A stretch of 45,480 bases of DNA, taken from NCBI RefSeq assembly GCF_014646115.1, contig NZ_BMMV01000040.1, positions 1 to 45,480 of the forward strand, read 5' to 3'. The notes beneath the pieces were generated by a model that was not told where the DNA came from, did not search any database, and saw only the letters and a program-made list of their open reading frames with translations. Position 1 is the first letter of the stretch. Every line of letters begins with the position of its first letter. The stretch is from Streptomyces camponoticapitis (GTDB lineage: Bacteria > Actinomycetota > Actinomycetes > Streptomycetales > Streptomycetaceae). Both the position numbers and the translations under genes were made by a program. Shown here piece after piece: positions 16,565-25,035 of this stretch.

Positions 16565-17275
16565 TCAGACGGTGGCCGGGACCTTGGGCGCGGTCCCGGA
16601 CTCCGTGCCGGGGGTGGCGTCCTGGTCGGCGTCCTTCTCCCCGCGTCCGCCCATGCCCTTGAGGAGGATGACCAGAGCGGCGCTGACCGCCGTACCGGCC
16701 AGGATCGCGATCAGGTAGAGCACCGGGTTGCCGATCAGTGGGAGTACGAAGATCCCGCCGTGCGGGGCCCGCAGGGTGCACTCGAAGAGCATCGACAGCG
16801 CGCCGGTGACCGCGCCGCCCGCCATGGCGGACGGGATGACGCGCAGCGGGTCGGCCGCGGCGAACGGGATCGCGCCCTCGGTGATGAACGAGGAGCAGAG
16901 CACCCACGCGGCCTTGCCGTTCTCGCGTTCGGTGCGGGTGAAGAGGCCACCGCGTACGACGGTGGCCAGCGCCATGGCGAGCGGCGGGACCATGCCGGCC
17001 GCCATCACGGCCGCCATCACCTTCAGGCTGCCATCGTTGGGGTTGGCGAGGCCGCCGACCGCGAAGGCGTAGGCGACCTTGTTGAGCGGTCCGCCCAGGT
17101 CGAAGCACATCATCAGGCCGAGGACGACACCGAGGATGATCGCGTTGGTGCCGGAGAGTCCCGACAGCCAGTCAGTGAGGGCCTTCTGCAGCTCGGCTAT
17201 CGGCTTGCCGACCACCAGGAACATCAGAAAACCGACGACGGCGGAGGAGATCAGTGGGATGATTACCGGCTCCGG
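16565..17275 (-). pseudogene. fruA: PTS fructose transporter EIIC, 3' part only
   Basis: The frame encodes the second half of a fructose-type EIIC membrane domain: PLISSAVVGFLMFLVVGKP, MMCFDLGGPLNKVAYAFAVG, SSFITEGAIPFAA and the C-terminal helices. The EIIA and EIIB modules and the first EIIC helices are missing. The joint to fruK lies near 17262-17276, where the fruK frame runs straight into fruA DNA in another frame. Loss of half of EIIC means no transport. The gene normally takes up fructose as fructose-1-phosphate. Codon bias is still intact, so the damage looks recent. Confidence 0.88.
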
Positions 17276-17919
17276 CGCCGTACGTGAGCAGTTCCTCCGC
17301 CGCCTTGAGCGCGTCGCCGACGGTGGCGAGCGGGCGGCTGACGGCGGTGGCCAGTTCCTCGGAGTTGGGCTTCACGACGTCCGGTCGTTCCTTGAGCGCG
17401 GCCAGCAGCGAGGCGCCGGAGGTGTCGAGCGCGATGCGGGCGCCGGCCGCGTGGGCGCGTTCAACGAGTTGGGCGTACCAGCGGGGGGTCGAGTCCGCGC
17501 GGCAGGCTGCCGCGGTAGGCGATCCAGTCGCCGGCCGCCACAGCACGGTCGTCGAGGGCGGACAGCAGCGCCTCCGACTCGGCCGGGGTGAGTTCGGGGC
17601 CGGGCGCGTTGATCTTCGTCAGCGTGCCGTCCGGTTCGGCGAGGGCGATGTTCGAGCGGGTCGCGCCGGCGATCGGCACGGGTGCGACGTCGATGCCCTG
17701 GCCGGCGAGGAGTTGGGCGACGAGCGCGCCGGGGGCGCCGCCGAGGGGCAGCACGGCGACGGTACGGTGCCCGGCGGCCGCGACCGCCCGCGAGACGTTG
17801 ACGCCCTTGGCGCCGGGGTCCATCCGCTCGACGGTCGCGCGCAGGACCGCGCCGCGGTCCAGGGCGGGTATCTCGTACGTACGGTCCAGGCTGGGGTTCG
17901 GGGTGACGGTGAGGATCAT
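17276..17919 (-). pseudogene. fruK: 1-phosphofructokinase, frameshifted and 3'-truncated
   Basis: The gene starts at ATG 17919 (MILTVTPNPSLDRTYEIP), a classic PfkB/FruK N-terminus, followed by GAKGVNVSRAVAAAG. At LPRGLD the frame breaks in a six-G run at 17483-17488 on the plus strand. One extra base moves the continuation (WYAQLVERAHAAGARIALDT) to another frame. It then reads to TYGAG and is cut off at the fruA junction, losing the C-terminal catalytic GAGD motif. The expected role was fructose-1-phosphate to fructose-1,6-bisphosphate. The homopolymer shift could be a sequencing error; the deletion could not. Confidence 0.88.
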
Positions 17920-17973
17920 GCGGGTGCCTTCCGGGTCCTGACGGCCGGCGAAGCCGCGTCGTTCGCCACGTGG

Positions 17974-18636
17974 TCAGACACTCAGCACCTCCGTGCCCGC
18001 CGCCTCGATCGCCGCTCGCGCGCCCGGGGCGATCCCGGTGTCCGTGATCAGCAGGTCGATGTCGGCGAGGCGGCCGAAGCGGGCGAAGTGTTCCTGGCCG
18101 TGCTTGGCGGAGTCCGCCAGCAGTACGACGCGGCGGGCCGCCGCGACCAGGGTGCGCTTGACGGCCGCCTCGGCGAGATCGGGGGTGGTGAGGCCGCCGT
18201 CCGGCGAGAAGCCGTTGGTGCCGAGGAACACGATGTCGGCGCGGATCTCGCCGTACGCGCGCAGCGCCCAGGCGTCGACGGCGGCGCGCGTACGGTGCCG
18301 GACCCTGCCCCCGACGAGGTGCAGGTCGATGCCGGGGTGGTCGGCGAGGCGCGCGGCGACGGGCAGCGCGTGGGTGACGACGGTGAGTTCGCTGTCCAGC
18401 GGCAGCTCGGCGGCGAGCCGCGCGACGGTCGAGCCCGCGTCGAGGATCACGCTGCCGGTCGTGGGCAGTTCGGCGAGCGCGGCGTGCGCGATGCGGTCCT
18501 TCTCGTCCGCGGCGGTGGACTCGCGCTCGGCGAGGTCGGGCTCGAAGCCGAGGCGGCCGGCGGGGATGGCGCCGCCGTGCACCCTGCGTACGAGACCGGC
18601 GCGGTCGAGCGCCTTGAGGTCGCGCCGTACGGTCTC
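17974..18636 (-). pseudogene. fruR: DeoR-family regulator of the fructose operon, 5'-truncated
   Basis: The frame encodes most of a DeoR repressor. It has the end of the recognition helix (ETVRRDLKALDRAGLVRRVHGG) and the sugar-phosphate-sensing domain (VILDAGSTVARLA, FLGTNGF, LLADSAKHG, LLITDTG). The first ~30 residues, including the start codon and first helices of the HTH, are replaced by IS5-family transposase DNA reading the other way from about 18640. Position upstream of fruK and fruA on the same strand is the usual Streptomyces fruRKA order. Confidence 0.85.
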
Positions 18637-18639
18637 TGG

Positions 18640-19226
18640 CCGAGAGCCGGCGTCTGGGGTCGGCTCCACGAAGAGATCCTGCACCGCCTGGACGACGCCA
18701 GCCTGCTCGATCTCTCCCGGGCGGTCCTCGACTCCGCGCACGTGAGGGCTAAAAAAGGGGCGAACTCACAGGTCCGAGCCCCGTGGACAGGAGCAAACCG
18801 GGTTCCAAGATGCACGTCCTGTCGGACGCGAACGGACTGCCCCTCCTCGTCGGCCTCTCCGCGGCGAACACCCACGACAGCCTCGCGCTGAAGCCCATGA
18901 TCGAGGGCCACCAAACGAGACACGATCCCCATCGTGGCCGCTACCTCAAGCCCCAGCGCCTGCATGCGGACGAAGCGTACGACGTCCCTCGCCTGCGGAA
19001 ATGGTTATGGGGCAAGCGTATCGGCGTGCGCATCGCCCGCAAAGGAGTTGAGTCCAGCGAGCGGTTAGGACGCCGGCGTTGGGTCATCGAGCGGACCATG
19101 TCCTGGCTGACCGGCTACCGCAGACTCAACCACCGCTACGAACGCCACCCCCGCAACTACCTGGCCTTTCTCGGCCTCGCCGCCGCCCTCTGCTGCTACA
19201 GACGACTCGTCCGACTCACCACATAG
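18640..19226 (+). pseudogene. IS5-family transposase, 5'-truncated, two frames
   Basis: From about 18640 the first frame reads GVWGRLHEEILHRLDD and LSRAVLDSAHVRAKKG, with the first catalytic Asp in LDSAHVRAKKG. At the GCTAAAAAAGGGG tract (18748-18760) the coding frame moves by -1 and continues KPGSKMHVLSDANGLPL. It then has HADEAYD (second Asp) and WVIERTMSWL (catalytic Glu). Many actinobacterial IS5 elements use such a shift, so this step may be programmed. The true defect is loss of the first ~80 codons at the fruR junction. A likely right inverted repeat, GGACACCGTCTAAG, lies at 19226-19239. No left end is visible. Confidence 0.82.
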
Positions 19227-19259
19227 GACACCGTCTAAGGGGAGACAGGGAGCGGCTCT

Positions 19260-19370
19260 ATGCCGATCACCGTTGCGGATCTGATCGTGCAAGGGCTTGA
19301 GAACACGGCGAAGAACCTGTCCGATCTGGCGAAAACCGACATCATTCAGGACCTCGCAGCCCTGGCATGA
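19260..19370 (+). CDS. Small ORF, 36 aa, unknown
   Basis: ATG 19260 starts just beyond the IS5 right end, with GGGAGCGG upstream as a possible ribosome binding site. The peptide (MPITVADLIVQGLENTAKNL...) is a predicted amphipathic helix ending DIIQDLAALA. Base use is less GC-rich than its neighbours. It may be a real small protein or the end of a gene cut by the IS element. No family recognised. Confidence 0.35.
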   Translation: MPITVADLIVQGLENTAKNLSDLAKTDIIQDLAALA

Positions 19371-19634
19371 AGGCGTGCTCCATGCCAGGGCTGCTGGGCG
19401 TCCGGGAAAGCGACGCAGACCGTGGATCGGGCCTCGGTCTCGTCGGAGCGCAGGATCAGACGAATGCCGTGCTCATGTCCCCAGAATTCTCGTACGAGCG
19501 AGCACATTCGGCACATCGTTCGAGGCCGACCAGAGATACGAGCTCTGGCTGGCGTCAGGCCGGCCACCCGTTTGCGTGGTTGCAGGGTGGTGCGAGCCGT
19601 TCGAGATCAGTGCCGGCCGCCGTGGCTCGCTCGA

Positions 19635-20012
19635 CTACCGTTCCCCGGTTTGAGCCCCTCGGTACACAGCATGGTGGCTCAGCCGCTCCTGCTGCCGTAC
19701 GCGCCGCGTCATGATGATCCCTGGGATACCGAGCGCCAGCAGCACCGGGATCGCGGCGGCGATCGCGAACCAGAGAATGATCGCAAGATAGCCGTAGGCG
19801 GCGTCGTCCCCGTCGGCCTTCACCAGGAAGAGGACGCTGGCCACGAAAGCGACCACCATGAGACTCGCGACGGCGATCGCCAGCCAGAGCAGGACGCGGG
19901 CCCAATGCCGGTAACCGGCGCTGACCTCCTGGAACCGTGGCGGGCCGTACTCACCGGGCGGACCGGGCAGGGGTCTTGGTGCCGGGCGTTGGGCCGGCCG
20001 CTGATCAGACAT
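19635..20012 (-). CDS. Small two-helix membrane protein, unknown function
   Basis: From ATG 20012 the product is 125 aa with a proline-rich cytoplasmic start (RPAQRPAPRPLPG) and two transmembrane segments: WARVLLWLAIAVASLMVVAF and YLAIILWFAIAAAIPVLLAL. A basic tail (TRRVRQQERL) follows. An upstream GTG-type extension is possible but reads unlike a protein. It lies 84 bp after the next gene on the same strand, so the two may be cotranscribed. No family name can be given. Confidence 0.6.
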   Translation of the reverse strand: MSDQRPAQRPAPRPLPGPPGEYGPPRFQEVSAGYRHWARVLLWLAIAVASLMVVAFVASVLFLVKADGDDAAYGYLAIILWFAIAAAIPVLLALGIPGIIMTRRVRQQERLSHHAVYRGAQTGER

Positions 20013-20096
20013 GAGGTCCAGTTCTACAGTGCGCGGCCCCGTGACAGCGACTTCCGCCGTCACGGCCCGCACCGCGCCGGAGCGTCGTCCCGTGGG

Positions 20097-20780
20097 TCAC
20101 TTCTTCACCGAGTCCCACGCGCCGGCGTTGAAGCTGCGCAGAAGGGCGATCAGCGCGGCTCCGAGTCGCCAGTCCACACCGGGTGCGTGTACGTGCAGTT
20201 TGTCGCCCTTGGACTTGAACTCCAGCGGTGACTGCCCGTTCGCCCGCCACCGGATGCGCCGGGGTGCGCGTGCGAAGCCGCCCTCGTTGCCGGGGACGCT
20301 GTCGAAGACGCTGAACACGAGGACCACCGTCATCAGGGGCAGCAAGAGCCACCACATCCACCACCATAGGATCCTCCCCTTGAAGCCGACCGCTTCAAAG
20401 CCGCCGGTCTGGTGCACGGTCCAGCGGGTGCGCACGCCCCTGCCGCGGAGCGCCTTCTCGCGCGTGAGCATGCCGATGACCTCGCCGTGTGCACCGAGCA
20501 CCTGAAATTTCGCGACGCCGCCGCCGACCGATACCGTTACCACGGTGGCCACCCGCTCCCGGCGTCGATCGTCGGCCCACAGGGCGAAGGAACGAGCCCC
20601 ACCGCCCCGGGCCGCAAGGTACGCGGACGTGCCTCCCGGCGGCAGTTCACGCTCCACGTACACGGCCGACGGCGCCGCCCCCGACCCGTCGGAGAAGCTG
20701 ACCATGTGTGTCACCTTCGCCTGACCCTGGCCGTCGACGAGTCTCGGCCCGCCGTACATGGTCAGTACGTTGCTACTCAT
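20097..20780 (-). CDS. Hypothetical membrane-associated protein
   Basis: The start is taken at ATG 20780 (MSSNVLTMYGGPRLVDG), giving 227 aa. Residues 1-110 look like a soluble beta-rich domain. A very hydrophobic, tryptophan-rich helix follows near residue 130-155 (ILWWWMWWLLLPLMTVVLVF). The C-terminal part is basic and beta-rich (PLEFKSKGDKLHVHAPGVDW), ending in a short helix. Codon bias is good and no frameshift is seen. Same strand and close spacing to the two-helix membrane protein suggest a common transcript. Not recognised. Confidence 0.65.
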   Translation of the reverse strand: MSSNVLTMYGGPRLVDGQGQAKVTHMVSFSDGSGAAPSAVYVERELPPGGTSAYLAARGGGARSFALWADDRRRERVATVVTVSVGGGVAKFQVLGAHGEVIGMLTREKALRGRGVRTRWTVHQTGGFEAVGFKGRILWWWMWWLLLPLMTVVLVFSVFDSVPGNEGGFARAPRRIRWRANGQSPLEFKSKGDKLHVHAPGVDWRLGAALIALLRSFNAGAWDSVKK

Positions 20781-20987
20781 TCGACATGCTCCAATTAGTG
20801 ATCGTACCCAGGCCATCCCACGCTGGCCTCACTCGCCACCCGACGAGTAGCCCCGCCCCGCAGAGGCACCTGTCAGCTCGGGTGACACGTTCGGTCACGC
20901 GGCCCCGTAGCCAGTTCGAGGATTCGGACACAAGCGTGGTCACGGGCTCGGCACTCAGGACGCCAGGGGCGATAGCTTCCGGCCCTG

Positions 20988-21165
20988 TCATTTCGCGCGG
21001 CGATGTTGACGATTCGCGAAACGTTTGTGGAGGAGGGTTCGGTAGTCCCACGGGGGTATCCCGTAGACGGCCTCGAAAACGCCCCTGAAACGCGTCAGGT
21101 TGCCGAACCCCAGCGGGCGGCGATGACGTCCGGCCGCACCGCCCGCATCCTGGCGCGGTCAGGTG
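20988..21165 (-). pseudogene. C-terminal remnant of an AraC-family regulator
   Basis: On the minus strand the end of an AraC HTH domain is legible: RPDVIAARWG, then after a missing base near 21105 FGNLTRFRGVFEAVYG and IPPWDYRTLLHKRFANR, stop at 20988. The pattern (A-x-x-W-G-F, RF, F, YG-x-P-x-x-YR) is diagnostic. The rest of the gene is absent; the PQQ gene ends just 6 bases beyond. The rest of the 20781-21171 gap shows nothing else. Confidence 0.65.
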
Positions 21166-21171
21166 TACCCG

Positions 21172-22425
21172 CTACACGGGCAGGGCATGCAGTTGTTTGC
21201 CATGCAGGGCGAAGACGCGCTTGCCGTCGGTAGCCACCAGCCACGCGTGAGAGTCGCCGGAGTTGTCGTTGAACGTCCAGAGCAGTTCACCAGTCTTCGC
21301 GTCGAGGGCGACGACACCGCCCCGCTTGTCGAGGTCCGTTGCTCCGTAGAGGACGCCCCCCACCTTGACGAACTGCCGGGGCACCTGGACCTCCGCGTCC
21401 GCGAGGGCCTTGGAATGCCAGATCTTCCTGCCGGTCTTCGGCTCGACGGCCCGCACCGTCCTGCTGCTGTCGGCGATGTAGAGCACGCCCTCCAGGACGT
21501 TCGGCTCGCTGAACGTGGTGAGGTGCTCGGAGTCCATCGACCACTTCTCGGCGCCGTCGGAGAGGTTGAAGGCCTGAAGTCTCTCCCCCTGGGGAACAAT
21601 CACAAGATTCTGGTGGACAGCGAAGAGGCCGTAGGTCGTCTTTGTCGTCTTCTGTGTCCACACCTGCCTGCCGGTGGCGGTGTCGCGCACCGTGAGGTTC
21701 TTCTTGAAGTCGGTGTACACGAGATAGCCGCGCTTGACGGAGGCGTGGATCCCCATCTGCATGGTGCCGAGATCGCGCTGTTCACTCCACGCCACCTTGC
21801 CCGTGCTGCTGTCCAGCGCGGCGATCACGTTGGTCCGGGACGAGCCGTCTGCCTCAAGTATCTCGGCGATGACGTACACCTGCTTCTCGTCCGCCGCGAT
21901 CGGCCTCGGCTGCCGGTATTCCTTGCCCAGGCGGCTGCTCCAGATCTCCTTGCCCGAAGCCGGGTCGTGACCGGTAACCGCGCCGTCGTACTTGCCGCTC
22001 GCCAGATACAGGGCGCCGTCGCCTACCAGCATCGGCGCACCGGGGACCGCACCACCCTGCAGCGACCACCGCTCCTCGCCGGTCGCCGCGCCGAGGGCGG
22101 TGAGCGGATCGCCGCTCGCGATCACCACGCCTCCCACGGCCACGAGTTCGTCGTTGTCACCGTAGGTCTGCGCCGAGGTCGACTTTGACCACGCCGGCTT
22201 GGGGCCCCGTCCCTCCTCGCGCCCGCCGCCCCCGGAGGGAGTGCCGGCGGCGGACGGCTTGTCACCCCCGGCTCCCCCGCCGTCCGCCGCGTCCTCGCGG
22301 CAGCCGGCCGCCCCCGCCGTCAGGACTGCCAGGGTGAGACCGCCCCCGACCAGCCGCAGTACTCGCCGCCGGGAAAATCTGCCAACCGACGCGCCCCCAA
22401 CGGACATACCGTTTCCCATCGCCAT
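21172..22425 (-). CDS. PQQ-like beta-propeller repeat lipoprotein (Tat-type signal)
   Basis: From ATG 22425 the product is 417 aa. It begins with a twin-arginine signal (RFSRRRVLRLVGGG) and a hydrophobic stretch ending in GAAGC, a plausible but weak lipobox. A glycine/serine-rich linker comes next, then a beta-propeller of six or more repeats with ALGAATGEERWSLQGG, DPASGKEIWSSRL, DSSTGKVAWSEQR, DTATGRQVWTQKT and DAKTGELLWTFND. These repeats (A/D-xxTGxxxW) are the PQQ/BamB-like type. It should be an exported, membrane-tethered protein of unknown ligand. ATG 22425 starts MAMGNGM; later Met starts are possible. Confidence 0.88.
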   Translation of the reverse strand: MAMGNGMSVGGASVGRFSRRRVLRLVGGGLTLAVLTAGAAGCREDAADGGGAGGDKPSAAGTPSGGGGREEGRGPKPAWSKSTSAQTYGDNDELVAVGGVVIASGDPLTALGAATGEERWSLQGGAVPGAPMLVGDGALYLASGKYDGAVTGHDPASGKEIWSSRLGKEYRQPRPIAADEKQVYVIAEILEADGSSRTNVIAALDSSTGKVAWSEQRDLGTMQMGIHASVKRGYLVYTDFKKNLTVRDTATGRQVWTQKTTKTTYGLFAVHQNLVIVPQGERLQAFNLSDGAEKWSMDSEHLTTFSEPNVLEGVLYIADSSRTVRAVEPKTGRKIWHSKALADAEVQVPRQFVKVGGVLYGATDLDKRGGVVALDAKTGELLWTFNDNSGDSHAWLVATDGKRVFALHGKQLHALPV

Positions 22426-22747
22426 CTCGCCATACCCCCGTGGAGTCGTAAGAACAGAAATCCGCAGGCCGATGCCGCACCTGTGCACGCCTGCGACCAG
22501 GAACGTTAGCCGCTACCAGGCGTTACGCGAGTTGCCAGGTCCCAACCGGGACAACGCCGTGAACCAACCGGGACATCATCCCCGAACACCACTCCCTTCC
22601 CATGGCACCCCGGTACGCCACCTCCGGGGTGCCAGAAGCCCCAGACAAGCCTGACCACCCCAACTCAGGGCAACCCCAGGAAGTACACCTGCGGCAGCGA
22701 CAGCATCCACCATGAGGCCGCCGGACAGCACTGAGGGTGTGCGGGGT

Positions 22748-23080
22748 TCAGGCGCTGCTGACGCCGTGCTCGGTGCCGTGGGCGCGCCGCTCGGTGACGT
22801 AGCGGTACATGGCACCGAGCGCGAGGGCCTGGACGACGGCACCGATCGGGATTGCTATCAGGCCCACGGGGCCGGTGAAGGGGACCAGCAGCGAGGTCGG
22901 GGCGGTCACCAGGAAGGCCCACACTCCGGCGAAGCCGGCGTCTCCGGAGGAGGAGGTGAAGAAGCCGTCCGCAGCGACCCACAGGCACACCGCGAGTACA
23001 ACGCCCAGGTAGCCCAGAGCCAGAGGGTTCGCCAGGTAGTGGCGGAGGGTCTGCGGCAGCGAACGCGAGGTCTTGGCCAT
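22748..23080 (-). CDS. SCO4225-family membrane protein
   Basis: The 110-aa product starts at ATG 23080 with CAGGAGATCCAAC just upstream, a strong ribosome binding site. It begins MAKTSRSLPQTLRHYLANPL, has transmembrane segments LALGYLGVVLAVCLWVAADG, FAGVWAFLVTAPTSLLVPF and LIAIPIGAVVQALALGAMYR, and ends with a short hydrophilic tail. Length and layout fit the small Streptomyces family named after SCO4225, whose function is unknown. Family assignment is from memory of the pattern. Monocistronic by position. Confidence 0.75.
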   Translation of the reverse strand: MAKTSRSLPQTLRHYLANPLALGYLGVVLAVCLWVAADGFFTSSSGDAGFAGVWAFLVTAPTSLLVPFTGPVGLIAIPIGAVVQALALGAMYRYVTERRAHGTEHGVSSA

Positions 23081-23327
23081 GTTGGATCTCCTGGAAAGTC
23101 GGTATGCCCGGTGCGGGGATTGTTCTGCTGACGACCTGAACAATGCCGGCACCCGGCACCCGGCACATGAGTATCCCTACTCACGCTCGTATCAGTGAAC
23201 TGACTCTGCAGACCCCCGCGTTGGCGTTGTCCAAGCGGGCCCCGGCCTGAACGAGTGAGGGAGGTGGCGGCTTACGAGTTGGTGCGTGATGGCGGGTGAG
23301 GCGTGCTTCTCCTGGTCCAGGTGCTTG

Positions 23328-24200
23328 TCAGGCTGTGGTGGTGCGGTCGGATACCAGGGTGGCGATGGCCTGGTAGGTGTCGGGGTTGCGGTCGCGGCGG
23401 TGGGTCCAACGCTGGAGTTGTTTGCAGCGTTTGTGGTCGGCGAGGGCGTGTTCGACGGTGATCCGCCTTGATGAGTGGTCGTGTCGCTTGCGTTCTCGGT
23501 GTTCGACGAAGGGCGCTATCGCTCCCGGTCGCAGTTTGCGTGGTGGGGTCAGGGCCTGGCCTCGGTGGTCACGGCTGAGGCCGAGGTAGCCGTCGTCGAG
23601 GAGAACCTGGACCCGGTCGAAGTGGTCGAAGCATGGGCCGATGCCAGCGGTGCGGGCGGCGGTCACGTCGTGCATGCGCCCTGGCCTGAGGGTGTCGGCC
23701 CACAGGGTGCGGCCCTGGTCGTCGGCGATGACGGTGGCCTTCATCGTGTTCTGTTTCTGCTTGCCCGACACGAACGAACGGCGGCCGCCCCGGCCTGCGG
23801 CGGGCAGGCGGACCTGGGTCTCGGTGGCGTCCAGCCGCAGCTGAATGCCTTCGGACTGGGCATAGGCGAAGACGTCCTCAAGCGTGCGCAGCCGTAACCC
23901 AGGGCGGTCCGGGACGGCGAACCCTCGGCTAGCCAGTAGCGGTCGCAGTTCACCGACCGCTCGCGTAACAGTGGAGCGGTCCACGCCGTATAGAAGGGCC
24001 AGGACCGCGTGCGGCAGGTCATGCCTGAGGTGGATGAGCGTGGCCACCAAGCGGTCCGCAAAGACCAGCCAGCGCCCGCTCCACATCCCCCGGGATGCGG
24101 AGCTGCACCTCCAGGTCGTCCGTCCCATGATGGCCGAGGCCGGTCACATCGCGGGTGAACCCGGGAACGAGACCGACGTCTTTCGGGTCGACCCTCAGGT
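23328..24200 (-). pseudogene. DDE_Tnp_4-type (IS5-like) transposase with 5' frameshift
   Basis: The long minus frame encodes an HTH region (HAVLALLYGVDRSTVTRAVG) and a full DDE domain: Asp in QLRLDATETQVRLP, Asp in VLLDDGYLGLSR and Glu in RRITVEHALADHK. Upstream the family N-terminus is readable in another frame (PGFTRDVTGLGHHG, DDLEVQLRIPGDVERALA, about 24060-24170). One extra base near 24063 separates the two, so the element is probably inactive. The N-terminus ends against an IS21 fragment at about 24230. Confidence 0.8.
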
Positions 24201-24232
24201 AGACCAGGAGCCTGCTCCGCTGAGGCGGACAG

Positions 24233-24377
24233 ACGCCGCCGTGCTCGACAGATACTTGCGGACCGTCTTGCGGTCCAGCCCAGTCTCCTTGGCCACCTCG
24301 GTCAGACTGACCGCCCCTGACTCGACCAGAGCACGGAACCGCCGCAGTTCCAGCCAGCGCTGCGGGTCCAAAACCAC
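24233..24377 (-). pseudogene. IS21-family IstA N-terminal fragment
   Basis: A minus-strand frame from ATG 24377 begins MVLDPQRWLELRRFRALVES, then GAVSLTEVAKETGLDRKTVRKYL. This is the HTH of an IS21-type IstA transposase. Similarity ends after about 48 codons, where DNA of the DDE_Tnp_4 element begins. The catalytic domain and istB are absent. Confidence 0.75.
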
Positions 24378-24629
24378 CGCGTCACCACCCTCCGAGACCC
24401 TTCACCGGACGAGCAGAAGAGTGCCGGGCACCACGATTCACCGCACCATCAAGCGTCCCTTTCACTCGTACGCGACCGAGGACGATCGTGTGTACGCCGA
24501 CAACGGGGATCTCAACAGCTCATTTGTCCGCGTTGATTGCGGAGTTGGCCAGGCCGTGGGTAGTTGGCCTGGAGAGCTGCCGGTTCCAGGCGAGGGGCGG
24601 GGCGAGAAAGCGTGCGCCGGGTGCTGGTG

Positions 24630-24715
24630 CCCGGCACCGGGCTGGTGGTGATGAAGTTCGCCAGGGCCTGCCGGTTGCCGTCCTCGCCCAGGAGGGCGGC
24701 CATCGGCTCCACCGA
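24630..24715 (-). pseudogene. IS701-family transposase fragment
   Basis: On the minus strand a short stretch reads VEPMAALLGEDGNRQALANF, matching the N-terminal part of IS701-family (DDE_5) transposases, where the motif EPMA..LG..N.QAL..F is typical. It breaks off after ITTSP. The other side abuts an IS256-type fragment in opposite orientation at about 24715. Confidence 0.6.
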
Positions 24716-24862
24716 ACATACGGGTCGATGCCGACACCGGCGACCGCAAGCGGTTCTCGTCCAAGATCCTTCCGCAATGGTGCCACAAGTCGCGGAAGAT
24801 CTCCGAGGTGCTGCCTATGCTCTACCTGCACGGGCTGTCGCGCGGGTGTCGGCGAAGTGCCC
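24716..24862 (+). pseudogene. IS256 (Mutator) family transposase fragment
   Basis: The plus-strand frame reads VDADTGDRKRFSSKILPQW and KISEVLPMLYLHGLS, the conserved segment that precedes the catalytic core in IS256-family transposases. It is about 45 codons, with no start or end. A second, C-terminal IS256 fragment lies at 26419-26935 in the same orientation, about 1.6 kb away. The two could be halves of one element separated by later insertions. Confidence 0.65.
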
Positions 24863-25035
24863 CGGCGCGGCGGCGGGCCTGGTAAAGGGGCGGTTCAGGA
24901 GTCGGAGCGAGGCCGTGTCCGAAGGGTCGCGTGACGCTGCCTCGGCTGTACGGCGCGACATGCGCCCCCTTCGTTCAGCGAACACCAGGCCACAGTCCTG
25001 ATCGGCTCGCACGACTCATCGGACAGTCCCAGGGG

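Noticed and set aside
17284..18891. A 535-codon open frame on the plus strand
   Set aside because: It is antisense to fruK and fruR over most of its length, with shadow-like Arg/Ala/Gly composition. Only its last ~75 codons are real IS5 transposase sequence.
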